Assembly: GCA_019313505.1 (NCBI GenBank)
Contig: JAFDBA010000001.1
Location: 1-55,765, forward strand
Direction of reading: 5' to 3'
Length of the DNA stretch: 55,765 nucleotides
Origin: Deltaproteobacteria bacterium
GTDB taxonomy: Bacteria; Desulfobacterota; Desulfobacteria; Desulfobacterales; UBA11574
Numbering within the stretch: the stretch's first letter is position 1; every line of letters starts with the position of its first letter. A program made the translations under genes and the position numbers. Under the pieces are notes generated by a model. It did no database searches and was not told the DNA's origin. It saw nothing but the letters and a program-made list of their open reading frames with translations. Shown here in pieces: positions 15,819 to 24,531 of this stretch.

Positions 15819-16229
15819 ATGAAAGAGAATTTTTATGTTTTTCCTGTGGGCATTATAAAAAAACAGGATGAAAAGATATGGATTGAAATATATGAGAAAT
15901 ATCATGGGGCTCTTTTGGGTTTGGATGAATTTTCTCATATAACCGTATGTTACTGGTTTCATGAGAATGACACCCCTGAAAAGAGGAAAGTATTGAAGAT
16001 CCATCCGAGGAGAAATAAGAAAAACCCTTTAACAGGGGTGTTTGCGACCCATTCCCCGTTACGGCCCAATCTGATTGCCATATCCATATGTAAGATACTA
16101 TTGATACAAGGAAATACTATTCACATCGACAAGATCGATGCCTTTGACGGGTCCCCGGTTATAGATATAAAATGTTTCATTCCCAGCAGAGCCTTAAAAC
16201 AAGATATACGGTTGCCGGACTGGGTATAA
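15819..16229 (+). CDS. trmO: tRNA (adenine37-N6)-methyltransferase, TrmO/TsaA family
   Basis: TrmO methylates N6-threonylcarbamoyladenosine at position 37 of some tRNAs, using S-adenosylmethionine. The beta-barrel core is recognisable from GVFATHSPLRPNLIAIS (about residues 67-83), LDEFSHITVCYWFH and DAFDGSPVIDIKCFIP. At 136 residues it lacks the extra C-terminal domain of the E. coli protein, like many short family members. GAAAGGAG stands eight bases before the ATG. It ends 10 bases before recD2, suggesting co-transcription. Some short members are annotated only as TsaA-domain proteins, so the exact substrate is less sure than the fold. Confidence 0.82.
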   Translation: MKENFYVFPVGIIKKQDEKIWIEIYEKYHGALLGLDEFSHITVCYWFHENDTPEKRKVLKIHPRRNKKNPLTGVFATHSPLRPNLIAISICKILLIQGNTIHIDKIDAFDGSPVIDIKCFIPSRALKQDIRLPDWV

Positions 16230-16239
16230 GGACAAGATT

Positions 16240-18411
16240 ATGCTTACGGAGCTTTCCGGCCAGATTGAAAAAATTACATACATGAACGACGAGAACGGTT
16301 TTACCATTGCCAGAGTTAAAGTTCACGGGCAAAGGGATCTTGTAACCGTTGTGGGACACCTCATATCGCCGGCTCCCGGTGAAATTCTCAATATGCGTGG
16401 GGAGTGGGTTAATCATCCCAAATTTGGCGAGCAGTTCAAGGTTGTGGAATCCAAAACCACGGTTCCTGCAACCGTTTATGGAATGCGCAAATATCTGGGT
16501 TCCGGACTCATCAAAGGGCTCGGACCTGTTATGGCCGGCCGAATCGTTAATAAATTTGGAGAACAGACACTGGAAGTCATCGAAAATGAAATCGAAAAGC
16601 TTTCCCGGGTCAACGGTATCGGCAAAAAACGTATCGCCATGATACAAAAGGCATGGGATGAGCAGAAAGATATTCGTGATGTCATGCTGTTTCTTCAATC
16701 TCACGGAATCAGTTCCGGCTATGCCACAAAAATATTTAAACAATATGGAAATCGATCCATTGCAGTGGTGACAGACAACCCCTATCGTCTTGCAACGGAT
16801 ATTTTCGGAATAGGATTTGTGATTGCCGACAGTATCGCCTCAAAGCTTGGATTCCCTGAAGATTCACACTTGAGGGTTGAAGCGGGTATTCTCTATGTCC
16901 TCAATCAGCTCTCAGATGAGGGTCACGTCTTTTACCCATATGAACCCCTTATAAAAAAGAGTCGGGAAATCCTTGGCGTTGGAAGAGATGTGGTTGTCGA
17001 GGCGCTCGGTAATATCGCCGCTAAACGGAAGATAATTGTTGAAGATATAAACAAAAAAATCGAAGAGTTTAAAGAAAACAACAAAGCCGTATACCTGGCC
17101 AAGTTTCATTTATGCGAAACCAGCATCTCCGACCGGTTGAAGATACTTCTGACAGCTCCAAAATCTATTCGCCATATCGCATCAGAAAGGGCTATTGATT
17201 GGGTCCAGAGACAGCTGAATATTACCCTTGCAGCAAATCAGGTCAGGGCCATACAATCCGCTCTTTTAAACAAGATCATGATCATTACCGGCGGACCGGG
17301 TACAGGTAAAACTACAATTATTAATGGGGTTTTGAAAATCTTTGCCAGGCTAAAAGTGAGAATTATGCTGGCTGCACCCACGGGCAGAGCAGCAAAACGG
17401 ATGAGTGAAACAACGGCTCATGGGGCCAAAACCATCCACCGACTCCTTGAGTTCAGTTTTATCAAGGGAGGATTTCAGAAAAATGAAGAGAAACCCCTCA
17501 ATTGTGACCTTCTCATATTAGATGAGGCTTCCATGATAGACACTATTTTAATGCACCACCTGTTAAAGGCCATTCCACCCTTTGCGACTGTTATTCTTGT
17601 GGGAGACGTGAATCAGCTGCCATCAGTGGGAGCGGGAAATGTTCTCAATGATATTATTACATCAGGTGCGGTGCCGGTGGTGGAACTCAACGAGATTTTC
17701 CGTCAAGCCAAAGCGAGCAGGATTATTGTTAATGCTCATAAAATCAATAACGGTATCCTGCCCTCATTTGAAAACGATTTACCCGACAACGATTTTTATT
17801 TTATCCCTCAGGAAGACCCTCAAAAGGTTCTTGAAATTATATTGGAGTTGACAAAGACACGTATCCCCAGACGCTTTGGTTTTGATCCGGTCGACGATAT
17901 TCAAGTTTTAACGCCCATGCACAAGGGGGTGGTGGGAGCCGAAAACCTCAATATGGAACTGCAGAAAACACTCAATCCGGTTCAAGATGGAATCATACGG
18001 GGAAATAGGAGCTTTCGAATCAACGATAAAGTAATGCAAATCAGGAATAATTATGACAAGAATGTTTTCAATGGTGACATCGGTAGAATTACCGGTATCC
18101 AACAGGAAGAATATCAAGTGATTGTCACGTTTGACGGCAGGGATGTTGCCTACGAATTTTCCGAGCTTGATGAAATCGTTCTGGCCTATGCGATCTCAGT
18201 TCACAAATCACAGGGTTCAGAATATCCGGCAGTAGTGATCCCCATTCTTGCCCAGCATTATATCCTTCTGCAGCGCAACCTGATTTACACAGCCATAACC
18301 AGAGGCCGGGATCTGGTTGTTATGGTTGGAACAAAGAAAGCCCTGGCGATCGGTGTCAGGAATGATAAAACCCAGAAGCGATATACGTATTTGAAATATA
18401 GGTTGAACTAA
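16240..18411 (+). CDS. recD2: RecD2-type ATP-dependent 5'-3' DNA helicase
   Basis: An SF1B helicase of 723 residues. The N-terminal 200 residues hold the OB-like and helix-hairpin-helix part found in RecD2 (GLGPVMAGRIVNKFG, RVNGIGKKRI). The helicase core starts with Walker A GGPGTGKTT at about 351-359, then LLILDEASMID (Walker B), GDVNQLPSVGAGNVL (motif III) and the C-terminal YAISVHKSQGSEYPAVV and YTAITRGRD. No recB or recC is nearby, and RecD2 proteins work outside RecBCD, probably at damaged forks or in repair. It follows trmO closely and is convergent with ettA; the 139-base gap holds no clear terminator. Confidence 0.93.
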   Translation: MLTELSGQIEKITYMNDENGFTIARVKVHGQRDLVTVVGHLISPAPGEILNMRGEWVNHPKFGEQFKVVESKTTVPATVYGMRKYLGSGLIKGLGPVMAGRIVNKFGEQTLEVIENEIEKLSRVNGIGKKRIAMIQKAWDEQKDIRDVMLFLQSHGISSGYATKIFKQYGNRSIAVVTDNPYRLATDIFGIGFVIADSIASKLGFPEDSHLRVEAGILYVLNQLSDEGHVFYPYEPLIKKSREILGVGRDVVVEALGNIAAKRKIIVEDINKKIEEFKENNKAVYLAKFHLCETSISDRLKILLTAPKSIRHIASERAIDWVQRQLNITLAANQVRAIQSALLNKIMIITGGPGTGKTTIINGVLKIFARLKVRIMLAAPTGRAAKRMSETTAHGAKTIHRLLEFSFIKGGFQKNEEKPLNCDLLILDEASMIDTILMHHLLKAIPPFATVILVGDVNQLPSVGAGNVLNDIITSGAVPVVELNEIFRQAKASRIIVNAHKINNGILPSFENDLPDNDFYFIPQEDPQKVLEIILELTKTRIPRRFGFDPVDDIQVLTPMHKGVVGAENLNMELQKTLNPVQDGIIRGNRSFRINDKVMQIRNNYDKNVFNGDIGRITGIQQEEYQVIVTFDGRDVAYEFSELDEIVLAYAISVHKSQGSEYPAVVIPILAQHYILLQRNLIYTAITRGRDLVVMVGTKKALAIGVRNDKTQKRYTYLKYRLN

Positions 18412-18550
18412 GGGTTCTAGCAAAAATAACTTCGCAGAATTGGTTCAGGTTTGGCTGACCCCCATTCGGTTTTCTCCTTAAAGGAATCCGCAGATTGTTT
18501 GAAAGGATATAAATAATACACAGAAAAGGATAATACGCCTCAGTCTGTCT

Positions 18551-20236
18551 TTAATCCCGGGTCAACTGGCGATACTTGATCCTTCGAGGAATGTCGGCCT
18601 CGGCGCCCAGCCTTTTTTTGCGATCCCCCTCGTATTCCGAATAATTCCCTTCAAACCACGACCATTGGCTGTCCCCTTCAAAGGCCAGGATGTGCGTGGA
18701 AATACGGTCCAGAAACCAGCGGTCGTGGCTGATCACCATCGCGCATCCGGCGAAATTTTCCAGGGCCTCCTCCAGGGCCCGGAGGGTGTTCACGTCGAGA
18801 TCGTTGGTGGGTTCGTCCAGGAGGATGAGGTTGGCACCCTGTTTAAGCATGCGGGCCAGGTGCACGCGGTTGCGTTCGCCGCCCGAGATCTGTGTGACCT
18901 TCTTTTGCTGGTCGGACCCGGTGAAATTAAATCTGGCCACGTAGGCCCGGGATTTCACCGACATGTCGCCCAGTTCGATTATGTCGTCTCCGTCTGAAAT
19001 CACTTCCCAGATCGTCTTTTCCGGGTCGAGGCTTTCTCGGCTTTGATCCACGTAAGCCAACCAAACGGTTTCGCCGATACGGAATTGACCCGTGTCCGGT
19101 GTCTCCTGTTCCGTGATCATCCTGAACAGCGTGGTCTTGCCGGCGCCGTTGGGACCCACAACGCCGACGATGCCCCCCGGCGGCAAATAGAATGACATGT
19201 TTTCCACCAGAAGCCGGTCGCCGTAGCCTTTGGAGACATTTTCAGCTGCCACCACCTGTTTGCCCAGCCTCGGTCCAGGCGGTATGTATATTTCAAGATC
19301 CCTTCTCCGGGACGCGCTCTCTGTGGAAAGCAGTTGTTCATATGCGCTGATGCGGGCTTTGGATTTGGTCTGACGGGCCTTCGGGGTCATTCTGATCCAC
19401 TCCAGCTCCCGCTGAAGCGTCTTCCGGCGGTGACTTTCCGCCTTCTCCTCACGTCGGAGACGCTCCTGCTTCTGTTCGAGCCAGGAGGAGTAATTGCCTT
19501 TCCAGGGGATGCCGTGGCCCCGGTCGAGTTCCAGTATCCAGCCGGCCACATTGTCGAGAAAATACCGGTCGTGGGTCACCGCGATCACGGTCCCTTCGTA
19601 CTGCTGAAGGTGATGCTCCAGCCAGGCCACGGTTTCGGCATCCAGGTGGTTGGTAGGCTCGTCCAGGAGAAGAATGTCCGGTTTACGGAGCAGTAGCCGG
19701 CAGAGCGCCACCCGGCGTCTCTCGCCCCCGGACAGCACTTTTACCGGCGTATCCCCTTCGGCGCAGCGCAGTGCGTCCATGGCCATCTCTATGCGGGAGT
19801 CCAGGTCCCAGGCGTCGACGGCATCCAGTTTTTCCTGGACCTCTCCCTGTCGCTGGATCAGGCGATCCATCTCGGCGTCGGACATGGGCTCGGTGAACTG
19901 TTCGTTGATTCGGTTGAATTTATCTATCAGGTCAACGGTTTCCTGCACGGCCTCTGCCACGGTTTCCCGGACTGTTTTGGCGTCGTCGAGGAGTGGTTCC
20001 TGTTCCAGGTATCCCACGGTGTGACCGGGCGTTAGAATCAGCTCCCCGTTAAACTCCGTGTCCACACCGGCCATTATCCGCAAAAACGAGGTTTTCCCCG
20101 AGCCGTTCAGCCCCAGAACCCCGATTTTGGCGCCGTAAAAATACGAAAGCGATATGTCCCGGAGGACGGGTTTTTTATCATAATACTTGCTCACTTTAAT
20201 CATTGAGCATATGATTTTTTCCGGTTGGTGACCCAT
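18551..20236 (-). CDS. ettA: energy-dependent translational throttle protein (ABC-F ATPase)
   Basis: A 561-residue cytosolic ABC-F protein with two ATPase domains and no membrane part. Walker A motifs are GLNGSGKTS (about 42-50) and GPNGAGKTT. Signatures LSGGERRRVAL and ISGGERNRVHL precede LLLDEPTNHLD and LLDEPTNDLD. The arm insertion with WKGNYSSWLEQKQERL and the basic P-site tRNA-interacting linker (TPKARQTKSKARISAYEQLL) are the EttA type. EttA gates the first elongation cycle according to ATP/ADP. The gene is clearly richer in GC than neighbours (41 of 60 G+C at 19681-19740, 34 of 60 at 19021-19080, against 25 of 60 in recD2 at 17761-17820), which suggests a different origin. Confidence 0.94.
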   Translation of the reverse strand: MGHQPEKIICSMIKVSKYYDKKPVLRDISLSYFYGAKIGVLGLNGSGKTSFLRIMAGVDTEFNGELILTPGHTVGYLEQEPLLDDAKTVRETVAEAVQETVDLIDKFNRINEQFTEPMSDAEMDRLIQRQGEVQEKLDAVDAWDLDSRIEMAMDALRCAEGDTPVKVLSGGERRRVALCRLLLRKPDILLLDEPTNHLDAETVAWLEHHLQQYEGTVIAVTHDRYFLDNVAGWILELDRGHGIPWKGNYSSWLEQKQERLRREEKAESHRRKTLQRELEWIRMTPKARQTKSKARISAYEQLLSTESASRRRDLEIYIPPGPRLGKQVVAAENVSKGYGDRLLVENMSFYLPPGGIVGVVGPNGAGKTTLFRMITEQETPDTGQFRIGETVWLAYVDQSRESLDPEKTIWEVISDGDDIIELGDMSVKSRAYVARFNFTGSDQQKKVTQISGGERNRVHLARMLKQGANLILLDEPTNDLDVNTLRALEEALENFAGCAMVISHDRWFLDRISTHILAFEGDSQWSWFEGNYSEYEGDRKKRLGAEADIPRRIKYRQLTRD

Positions 20237-20569
20237 GATGTGTCTCCCTCAATCCTGTGTGTGGCAGAAGCAGTACCCCAAAACACCAGCTTCGCTTATT
20301 CTAATATTTCCAAATGCAGACCTCGTCATTTATTTCCGAGAAATGGCTATAACCTATTCAATAGAAGCAGATTTCTTTATCCCGCACATTTTGTGCCATA
20401 TACTTTGTAAGCAACAACCTGTCAATATCAGAGTATATTAAACTTTTAAAAATGTAGATGCGGGCACTGTTTTTGTTACGCTTCAAGCAGTTACGATCCC
20501 CTTATTGCTGACCATGTTTTTAAGGCCTTTTTGGATTGTGCTGAAACTTCGGGAATTTTGCATATGGCG
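20237..20569. other. gene-free spacer between ettA and cooS
   Basis: The 429 bases between the two divergent genes show no convincing gene. Short frames on both strands lack ribosome-binding sites and recognisable products. AT-rich stretches near 20400-20455 could hold the ettA promoter, but I found no good -35/-10 pair. The only clear signal, the cooS promoter, is listed separately. Confidence 0.5.
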
Positions 20570-20597
20570 TTGACACGCGGTGTTGTGATTTATTAAT
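20570..20597 (+). promoter_or_regulatory. probable promoter of the cooS operon
   Basis: A perfect TTGACA (20570-20575) is followed after 16 bases by ATTAAT (20592-20597, four of six). The start site would fall about 60 bases before the cooS ATG. No convincing CooA/CRP-type palindrome with the right spacing overlaps it. Confidence 0.5.
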
Positions 20598-20665
20598 GTT
20601 ACAAGGATCTGATTATCTTTAAATTCGACCAGAAACGGCCGGCGAAAAACAGGAGGTAACATATA

Positions 20666-22546
20666 ATGGCCTACACAGAGAAGATTCTGGAAAAAAGCAT
20701 AGATCCCAGTGTTCACAAAATGCTGGAACGTGCGGAGCAGTTAAATCTGGAGACCGTATGGGACAGATATGAGGCAATGCTTCCGGAGTGCGGGTTCGGT
20801 GAACTTGGTGTTTGCTGCCGCAACTGCAACATGGGGCCCTGCCGGATCAGTCCTTTTGATGACCATGGCCCAAAGAAAGGTATTTGTGGCGCCACAGCAG
20901 ATATTATCGTGGCGCGAAACCTGGTACGCATGATTGCCGGCGGGGCCGCCGCCCATTCTGACCATGGCCGTGACCTTGCCCACACCCTCTTGCTGACTGC
21001 TGAAGGAAAAGGGGGGGGATACGAAATTAAGGATGAGGGAAAGCTGAAAGCGCTTGCCGGTGAATACGGTATTGAAACAGAAGGCCGTTCAAAGGAGCAA
21101 ATCGCTCTGGACCTGGCCCGGGCGGTTTACGGGGAATTCGGCAAGCAGGAAGGATTTGTGCAGTTTACCCGACGTGCGCCTGAAAAAAGGGTGGCGTTGT
21201 GGAAAAGCCTGGGAATAGACCCGAGAGGTATAGACCGTGAAATCGTGGAAATTATGCATCGCACCCACATCGGCGTGGACAACGATCCGGTCAATTTAAT
21301 CCTCCAGGGGCTCAAGGCCTCCATTGCCGATGGATGGGGCGGATCGACCATTGCAACGGATCTGTCGGACGTGCTCTTCGGCACGCCCATGCCGGTACGC
21401 TCCCAGTCCAACCTCGGTGTTTTAAAGCAGGACCATGTCAACATCATCGTTCACGGTCATGAACCGGTTCTTTCGGAAATGATCGTGGCCGCTTCAAATG
21501 ACCCGGAACTTGTAGCTCTGGCGGAAAAGGTCGGCGCCAGGGGTATAAATGTCGCGGGCATCTGCTGTACCGGCAACGAGATCATCATGAGACACGGCAT
21601 TCCCATAGTGGGAAATTTTTTGCAGCAGGAGCTCGCCGTCATCACGGGGGCGGTTGAGACAATGATTGTAGACGTTCAGTGTATCATGCCGTCACTCGGG
21701 CCCCTGAGCGAATGTTTCCATACAAAATTCATTTCCACATCTCCCAAGGCCAAGTTTCCGGGTGCCACTCACATGGAATTCAGTGAAGAAAAAGCATTTG
21801 ATATTGCCAAGCAAATTGTTCAGGCGGCGGTGGAAAACTATAGCTATCGCATCCCGGAAAAGGTCCTTATACCGGAAGACAAGACCGAATGCATGGTCGG
21901 TTTTAGCGCCGAAGCCATCGTCAAGGCTCTGGGTGGAACCCTGGATCCTCTGTTGAACGCGATCAAGTCCGGAGATATCAAGGGAATCGCCGGTGTGGTG
22001 GGATGCAACAATCCCAAAATCAAGCATGATCACGGCCACGTGGCTTTGGTCAGGGAGCTGATCAAAAACAATGTGTTGGTGACGACAACCGGCTGCAATG
22101 CCATCGCCTGTGCCAAGTCAGGCCTGATGCTTCCCGAAGCTGCCGACCAGGCGGGTGACGGGCTCAAGGGCGTATGCCGGAGCCTGGGTGTTCCACCGGT
22201 TCTGCATATGGGCTCCTGTGTCGATATCAGTCGCATCCTCACGTTATGCGCTGCGATAGCCAATGCACTCGGGGTTGATATCAGCGATCTTCCCGTGGCG
22301 GGTGCTGCTCCGGAGTGGATGAGTGAAAAGGCGGTAAGCATCGGTGCTTATGTGGTATCGTCGGGGATCTTCACGGTGCTCGGGACCGTACCTCCGGTCC
22401 TGGGAAGCAAGGTTGTCACCGAGGTGCTGACCCGCGGTGCAAATGAGATGCTCGGTGCCGCCTTTGCCGTTGAACCCGATCCTGTCAAAGGCGCCGGCCT
22501 GATGATCGCGCACATTGAAAAGAAACGCCAGGCATTGGGAATTTGA
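20666..22546 (+). CDS. cooS: anaerobic carbon monoxide dehydrogenase, catalytic subunit
   Basis: CooS oxidises CO to CO2 at a Ni-Fe-S C-cluster. D- and B-cluster cysteines are C42/C50 and C51, C54, C59, C74. C-cluster ligand regions HGHEPVLSE, GICCTGNEI, VGCNNPK, TTGCNAIACAKSG and MGSCVDISRI are all intact. The length of 626 fits the monofunctional type rather than the ACS-bound one. AGGAGG lies upstream of the ATG. It heads an operon with a CooF-like ferredoxin and an NAD(P)/FAD oxidoreductase, so electrons from CO probably go to NAD(P)+. It is distinct from the second CODH gene in the acs cluster (52506-54551). No cooC nickel-insertion gene is near. Confidence 0.96.
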   Translation: MAYTEKILEKSIDPSVHKMLERAEQLNLETVWDRYEAMLPECGFGELGVCCRNCNMGPCRISPFDDHGPKKGICGATADIIVARNLVRMIAGGAAAHSDHGRDLAHTLLLTAEGKGGGYEIKDEGKLKALAGEYGIETEGRSKEQIALDLARAVYGEFGKQEGFVQFTRRAPEKRVALWKSLGIDPRGIDREIVEIMHRTHIGVDNDPVNLILQGLKASIADGWGGSTIATDLSDVLFGTPMPVRSQSNLGVLKQDHVNIIVHGHEPVLSEMIVAASNDPELVALAEKVGARGINVAGICCTGNEIIMRHGIPIVGNFLQQELAVITGAVETMIVDVQCIMPSLGPLSECFHTKFISTSPKAKFPGATHMEFSEEKAFDIAKQIVQAAVENYSYRIPEKVLIPEDKTECMVGFSAEAIVKALGGTLDPLLNAIKSGDIKGIAGVVGCNNPKIKHDHGHVALVRELIKNNVLVTTTGCNAIACAKSGLMLPEAADQAGDGLKGVCRSLGVPPVLHMGSCVDISRILTLCAAIANALGVDISDLPVAGAAPEWMSEKAVSIGAYVVSSGIFTVLGTVPPVLGSKVVTEVLTRGANEMLGAAFAVEPDPVKGAGLMIAHIEKKRQALGI

Positions 22547-22579
22547 TAAGAAAACCAATACAAGTAAAAGGAGCAGGCT

Positions 22580-23086
22580 ATGTCGCAGCCAAAAGAAATA
22601 TTTGTAAAAACCGATCGATGCGTTGGATGCCTCTCCTGCACGATTGCCTGTGCGGTGGAACATTCCAAAAGCAAACCCCTGTTTGGCGCCATATCTGAAA
22701 CACCTGTTCCCAAGAGCCGTGTTTATGTCCAATGGGTGGAACCTGAGGGCAAGGTGCCCCTGGTCTGCCGGCATTGTGAAGAAGCACCCTGCATGTACGC
22801 TTGCATCAGTGGTGCCATCAGCCGGGATGAAAACGGGGTTGTCATCACAGACAAGGACAAATGCATAGGCTGCTGGACCTGTGTGATGGTATGTCCATAC
22901 GGGGTTATCGGCCGTCATCTGGAAGAACACAAAGCCTATCGCTGCGATCGCTGCCCGGACAGAGAGATTCCTGCATGTGTGAGCGCATGCCCCACCGGGG
23001 CGCTTGTTTATGATACTGTGGACTCCTTTTCAGGCAAGGTTCGTAAACATGCATCCCGGGAGTTGCTGCTGGCAGAAGGGGGATAA
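22580..23086 (+). CDS. cooF: CooF-like 4x[4Fe-4S] electron-transfer protein
   Basis: A 168-residue iron-sulfur protein with four Cys clusters of the polyferredoxin (DMSO reductase B-type) pattern: CVGCLSCTIAC, CRHCEEAPCMYAC, CIGCWTCVMVC and CDRCPDREIPACVSAC. In CO-oxidising bacteria CooF takes electrons from CooS and passes them on. It lies 33 bases after cooS, preceded by AAAGGAG. Its TAA stop overlaps closely the start of the oxidoreductase gene, so the three are one unit. No signal peptide is present, so it is cytosolic. Confidence 0.93.
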   Translation: MSQPKEIFVKTDRCVGCLSCTIACAVEHSKSKPLFGAISETPVPKSRVYVQWVEPEGKVPLVCRHCEEAPCMYACISGAISRDENGVVITDKDKCIGCWTCVMVCPYGVIGRHLEEHKAYRCDRCPDREIPACVSACPTGALVYDTVDSFSGKVRKHASRELLLAEGG

Positions 23087-23087
23087 T

Positions 23088-24347
23088 GTGACGGAAGAAA
23101 AAAGCAAATACATTATCGTCGGGGGAAGTGCTGCGGGCATGGCTGCCGCCCATACCATCCGTCTGCATGATTGGAAGGGCCCTGTCACGGTGCTTTCAGA
23201 GGAACCGGACACGCCCTATTTCAGACCCCTGATTCCTTTTCTGGTGTCCGGGAAAAAGTGTGCGGAAGACATGGTCCTGGCTGGTTGTGGCCCCTATACC
23301 GGCCGGGATATTTTCGTAAGGACCGGTGCCAGGGTGGAATCGGTTAACACCGCCGAAAAAACCGTTTCCGTGCAGGGAAACGGCGGTATGGCCTATGAAA
23401 AGATACTCTTTGCCACAGGAAGCCGCCCTTATATTCCGCCGGAAATCAAAGGCACTGATGCAGCCGGCGTTTTTGCTTTAAGAACACTGGCCCATGCGAA
23501 AAACATGGCCAAAAGAGTCGAAATATCGGATCATGCGGTGATGTTAGGGGGGGGGCTTTTAAACCTGAAGGGCGCATTTGCCCTTCTTGAAAGAGGTTTG
23601 AAGGTTACTCTGGTTGTCTATTCACCCGAGGTGCTTTCTCAGCTCATGGAACCTGAAGATGCATTCCTAATCCGTAAAGCCCTGGACACAGCCGGGCTTA
23701 CAATCAAAACAGGATGCAGTGCAACCCATATCATCGCAGACAGTACCGGTGTTACCGGGGTTGCCCTTGACTCCGGCGATGAGATGTCATGCCAGATGGT
23801 CTGTATCGGTAAAGGGGTGCGTCCCAATGTTGAGTTTCTCGATGGCAGCAATGTTCGGATTGACGGGGGAATTGTTGCCGACCGGTATACGGCCTGCAAC
23901 GCCCCGGATACGTTTGCCGCCGGTGATGTTGCCGTGACCTTCGAGCCTGTCTCGGGAGACAGAATTATGACGGCCCTCTGGACAAACGCCGTTGAAATGG
24001 GGCGGTGCGCCGGGCGAAACATGGCGGGCGTAAAAACAGCCTATTCCGGCACTTTCGGCATCTTGAACGCAACCCAGGTGGCAGACGAACCGTTTGTTTC
24101 AATGGGCCTGGTTCATACAACAAACCACGATTTCGAGGTATACAGACATGCCACGGAAACGACTTACCGCAAGGTAGTCTTTAATCCGGGCGGCACCCGG
24201 CTCATCGGGGCCATCTTTATCGGGGATATAACCAACGCGGGGCTGTATCGCTATGTTATCCGGGAAAAGATGCCGGTAATGAATATCAAGCGGTATATCA
24301 TTGATCATACCCTGCATTACGGGCATTTTGTGACCGGCAAAAATTAA
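23088..24347 (+). CDS. NAD(P)/FAD-dependent oxidoreductase of the CO dehydrogenase operon
   Basis: A flavoprotein of the pyridine nucleotide-disulfide oxidoreductase fold. The first FAD-binding motif IIVGGSAAGMAAAHTIR is at the N-terminus, an NAD-binding motif AVMLGGGLLNLKGAF follows near residue 150, and DTFAAGDVAV is the second FAD motif. I place the start at GTG 23088, one base after the cooF stop, preceded by AAGGGGG. The upstream ATG at 23004 would overlap cooF by 83 bases and adds unlike sequence. cooS-cooF-FNOR triplets are known in CO-oxidising anaerobes, where this protein is proposed to reduce NAD(P)+ with electrons from CooF. Length 419 aa. A bidirectional terminator follows. Confidence 0.88.
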   Translation: MTEEKSKYIIVGGSAAGMAAAHTIRLHDWKGPVTVLSEEPDTPYFRPLIPFLVSGKKCAEDMVLAGCGPYTGRDIFVRTGARVESVNTAEKTVSVQGNGGMAYEKILFATGSRPYIPPEIKGTDAAGVFALRTLAHAKNMAKRVEISDHAVMLGGGLLNLKGAFALLERGLKVTLVVYSPEVLSQLMEPEDAFLIRKALDTAGLTIKTGCSATHIIADSTGVTGVALDSGDEMSCQMVCIGKGVRPNVEFLDGSNVRIDGGIVADRYTACNAPDTFAAGDVAVTFEPVSGDRIMTALWTNAVEMGRCAGRNMAGVKTAYSGTFGILNATQVADEPFVSMGLVHTTNHDFEVYRHATETTYRKVVFNPGGTRLIGAIFIGDITNAGLYRYVIREKMPVMNIKRYIIDHTLHYGHFVTGKN

Positions 24348-24495
24348 GTTTAAAACAGCTCACATGCCTGATTCAGGAAGTCTGTCGAGAGCTGCAACGT
24401 TGGTTTCATTTTGCATAGGCTCTACCTTTCGGCTGCAAACGATGTTGCACTTATGGGTTGAATTCACATATTTAAAAATAATTATAAAAAGACAA

Positions 24496-24527
24496 AACCC
24501 CTTATCTCTTTAATGAGTTAAGGGGTT
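24496..24527. terminator. bidirectional terminator between convergent genes
   Basis: The 9-bp stem AACCCCTTA (24496-24504) with TAAGGGGTT (24519-24527) sits between the oxidoreductase gene and the AlkD-like gene, which converge. It has an A-run to the left and CCTTTT to the right, so it can stop transcripts from both sides. Confidence 0.75.
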
Positions 24528-24531
24528 CCTT

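Noticed and set aside
20583..20604. TTGTGA...TTACAA palindrome over the cooS -10 region, like a CRP/HcpR/CooA site
   Set aside because: The half-sites are 10 bases apart rather than the 6 needed for a CRP-family dimer, and the right half is imperfect.
22244..22930. 228-residue minus-strand frame opposite cooS and cooF
   Set aside because: It is a shadow of two well-recognised genes; it spans their junction and has no recognisable product or ribosome-binding site.
23004..23087. ATG start for the FAD oxidoreductase inside cooF
   Set aside because: The added 28 residues are Cys/Trp-rich out-of-frame cooF sequence; the GTG at 23088 has AAGGGGG upstream and leads straight into the FAD-binding strand.
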